Positions 5,310 to 6,156 of a stretch of DNA of 6,156 bases are shown piece after piece. The translations under genes and the position numbers were made by a program. Source of the DNA: Candidatus Electrothrix marina (lineage in GTDB: Bacteria; Desulfobacterota; Desulfobulbia; Desulfobulbales; Desulfobulbaceae); NCBI GenBank assembly GCA_004028495.1, contig MTKS01000098.1, positions 1 to 6,156 on the forward strand, in the 5' to 3' direction. The number at the start of each line of letters is the position of its first letter. The stretch's first letter is position 1. The notes beneath the pieces are model-generated. The model did not search any database, had not been told where the DNA came from, and was given only the letters and a program-made list of their open reading frames with translations.

Positions 5310-5464
5310 GGTTCATGCGGATGCGGCATGAATGGTGCGTTGTAAGGGCACGGCGCGCCGTGCCCCTACCGAATAATCACCCCGGCCCGTGCATTATCGT
5401 CATTACGTAGGCACGTAGGTCTTGATTGAGTACAACGAAATCAGATAATCCGAGCTGAAGAATC
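5310..5464. other. Intergenic stretch without a gene
   Basis: Apart from the palindrome at 5342-5369, this holds no credible coding sequence. A plus-strand run after the palindrome (about 5367-5405, CCGAAT...CATTATCGTCATTAC) faintly resembles the RAYT codons for PNHVHGIIVIT in the opposite orientation, with indels, so it may be older transposase debris. No terminator with a T-run is apparent downstream of yafQ. Confidence 0.4.
5342..5369. repeat. 28-bp GC-rich palindrome (REP-like)
   Basis: The two 14-nt halves, GTAAGGGCACGGCG and CGCCGTGCCCCTAC, are inverted repeats with a single A-C mismatch at the fourth pair. The outer GTAAGGG is shared with the two REP-like hairpins at 3003 and 4641. 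No T-run follows. Confidence 0.75.
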
Positions 5465-5737
5465 CTATTTCTTAAACAGATCGCTATGTGTGCCTGTTCT
5501 CTCCAAGCGCAGCGACTCGTCGCCCAAGGTATAAATCAGAAGCCAATCCGGTTCGATGTGGCAGTCACGGGAGTACTTCCAGTTTCCGGTCAGGGCGTGA
5601 TCTCTGTGCCTCGGTTTAAGCGGTTGATCCTTTGCAAGAAGGGTGACAATCCGTTTGAGTTTATTTAAATCCTTCCCCCGCTTGGCTACTCGTTTCAAAT
5701 CCCTTGAAAACTGGCGCGTCTGAGAAACTTTTCTCAT
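5465..5737 (-). CDS. yafQ: YafQ-family mRNA interferase toxin (RelE superfamily)
   Basis: This 90-residue RelE-fold ribosome-dependent mRNA endonuclease is of the YafQ type. The body RQFSRDLKRVAKRGKDLNKL is followed by RDHALTGNWK, then DCHIEPDWLLIY, and the C-terminal RLERTGTHSDLF. Counting from the ATG at 5737, the YafQ active-site equivalents are H47, D58, H60, D64, H84 and F88, all present, so it is probably active. The ATG overlaps the antitoxin TGA as ATGA and gives the natural MRKVSQTRQF start. A TTG at 5746 would add three residues but is less likely. Neither has a visible Shine-Dalgarno sequence, consistent with translational coupling to the antitoxin. Confidence 0.93.
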   Translation of the reverse strand: MRKVSQTRQFSRDLKRVAKRGKDLNKLKRIVTLLAKDQPLKPRHRDHALTGNWKYSRDCHIEPDWLLIYTLGDESLRLERTGTHSDLFKK

Positions 5738-5991
5738 GAGGGCCAAGTGTCAAACATATCGTCAAGGCTGTCAAACTCCTCCACTTCCTCACCTCGTTGA
5801 CTCTTTTCCAAAGTTTCGGCAGTCCGTTTGTTGGGGATTTCGACAGGGAAAGGCAACCCATTACCGAGGCAGATTTGGCGGTAGAATATGCGTATTGCCT
5901 CGGTGGGACTCAGGCCGAGTTTTCGGAGAACCTTTTCGGCTTTCTCTTTGGTGTCCGGCTCAATTCGAGCATGTATTGTTGCAGTTTTCAT
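5734..5991 (-). CDS. dinJ: RelB/DinJ-family antitoxin
   Basis: This 85-residue antitoxin has an N-terminal ribbon-helix-helix DNA-binding domain: strand TATIHARIEPD, then helix TKEKAEKVLRKLG, then LSPTEAIRIFYRQI. A PFPVEIPN link follows, and an acidic C-terminal helix (EEVEEFDSLDDMFDTW) expected to wrap the toxin. This is the DinJ/RelB layout and usual length, and it pairs with YafQ-type toxins as in E. coli dinJ-yafQ. The ATG at 5991 matches the family start (MKTATI). A GTG at 6021 lies within the predicted promoter and is rejected as a start. The stop overlaps the toxin start (ATGA). No Shine-Dalgarno sequence precedes the ATG, and the predicted transcript would be nearly leaderless. Confidence 0.93.
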   Translation of the reverse strand: MKTATIHARIEPDTKEKAEKVLRKLGLSPTEAIRIFYRQICLGNGLPFPVEIPNKRTAETLEKSQRGEEVEEFDSLDDMFDTWPS

Positions 5992-6000
5992 AGTAGTTAT

Positions 6001-6029
6001 ATTGTAGCACGTATGCAACACGCAGGCAA
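6001..6029 (-). promoter_or_regulatory. Predicted sigma70 promoter of dinJ-yafQ
   Basis: On the minus strand TTGCCT (6029-6024) and TACAAT (6006-6001) are separated by 17 nt. Only 9 nt separate the -10 box from the antitoxin ATG at 5991, so transcription would start about 2-3 nt before the start codon. No long operator palindrome is evident. GCATACGTGC (6016-6007 on this strand) is a weak, imperfect one. Confidence 0.55.
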
Positions 6030-6050
6030 GAATATATCAATACCTCTGGC

Positions 6051-6116
6051 TCATGAATAATCGTACCTGCGCAGGCGGATGGAACGGCGGTGGTGGATGT
6101 CGGGGTTGTATTTCAT
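6051..6116 (-). pseudogene. RAYT 5' stub, copy 4, with intact start
   Basis: ATG at 6116 opens a 21-codon frame, MKYNPDIHHRRSIRLRRYDYS, the canonical N-terminus of REP-associated Y1 transposases. It ends at TGA 6053-6051 exactly where homology stops. The remaining roughly 150 or more residues, including the HUH motif and catalytic tyrosine, are absent. It lies 60 nt upstream of dinJ on the same strand, just before the dinJ promoter. Confidence 0.75.
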
Positions 6117-6156
6117 GATTGATAGTATGAACGGGGTTGGATGACGTTGTAGGGAG

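Noticed and set aside
5099..5410. Plus-strand open frame of 103 codons
   Set aside because: It is antisense to the RAYT stub and runs through the GC palindrome; its translation resembles no family.
2822..6116. CRISPR array
   Set aside because: The recurring segments are far apart, unevenly spaced, diverged, and clearly code for transposase N-termini or form REP hairpins.

Overview
The window looks like an accessory, repeat-rich stretch of a Gram-negative bacterial chromosome, next to a housekeeping region. The gene set (FtsK translocase, a MEMO1-family/AmmeMemoRadiSam B protein, many small toxin-antitoxin pairs, and abundant debris of REP-associated Y1 transposases) resembles sulfate-reducer/cable-bacterium relatives (Desulfobulbales-like). 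That placement comes from general familiarity with such genomes. It is an inference, not something read from a marker gene.

Layout. Positions 2-1774 (+) carry the C-terminal three quarters of an FtsK/SpoIIIE DNA translocase. It ends 25 nt from a convergent MEMO1-family gene (1800-2612, -). From about 2660 to the end, the DNA changes character: short genes, many repeats and lower-GC patches. It holds, in order: a truncated ribbon-helix-helix-like antitoxin fragment (2663-2770, -); a shattered RAYT transposase 5' region containing a REP-like hairpin (2851-3067, -); an intact Phd/VapC-type module (3206-3800, +); an intact HigB/HigA module (4514 to 3898, -); a DUF2442 gene preceded by an N-terminally truncated DUF4160 gene (5073 to 4664, -); more RAYT debris and a long GC-rich palindrome (5147-5369); and an intact DinJ/YafQ-type module (5991 to 5465, -). 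The last feature is another RAYT 5' stub (6116-6051, -).

How the parts relate. Three complete type II toxin-antitoxin pairs of different families (PIN nuclease, HigB, YafQ) sit within 3 kb, with remains of further small-gene pairs. Each pair shows overlapping genes, and all three have a good sigma70-like promoter. The higBA promoter is covered by a 21-bp perfect palindrome that is probably its autoregulatory operator. The most striking pattern is that four copies of the same short RAYT 5'-coding segment, all on the minus strand, each lie just upstream of a minus-strand small-gene unit (RHH fragment, higBA, DUF4160/DUF2442, dinJ-yafQ). In the higBA case the RAYT stub stays open through the operator and ends in an ATGA overlap with higB. 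The plus-strand phd-vapC pair lacks such a stub. It is bracketed instead by a near-identical direct repeat of about 20 nt. This suggests that small-gene modules here move with, or recombine at, REP/RAYT-derived sequences.
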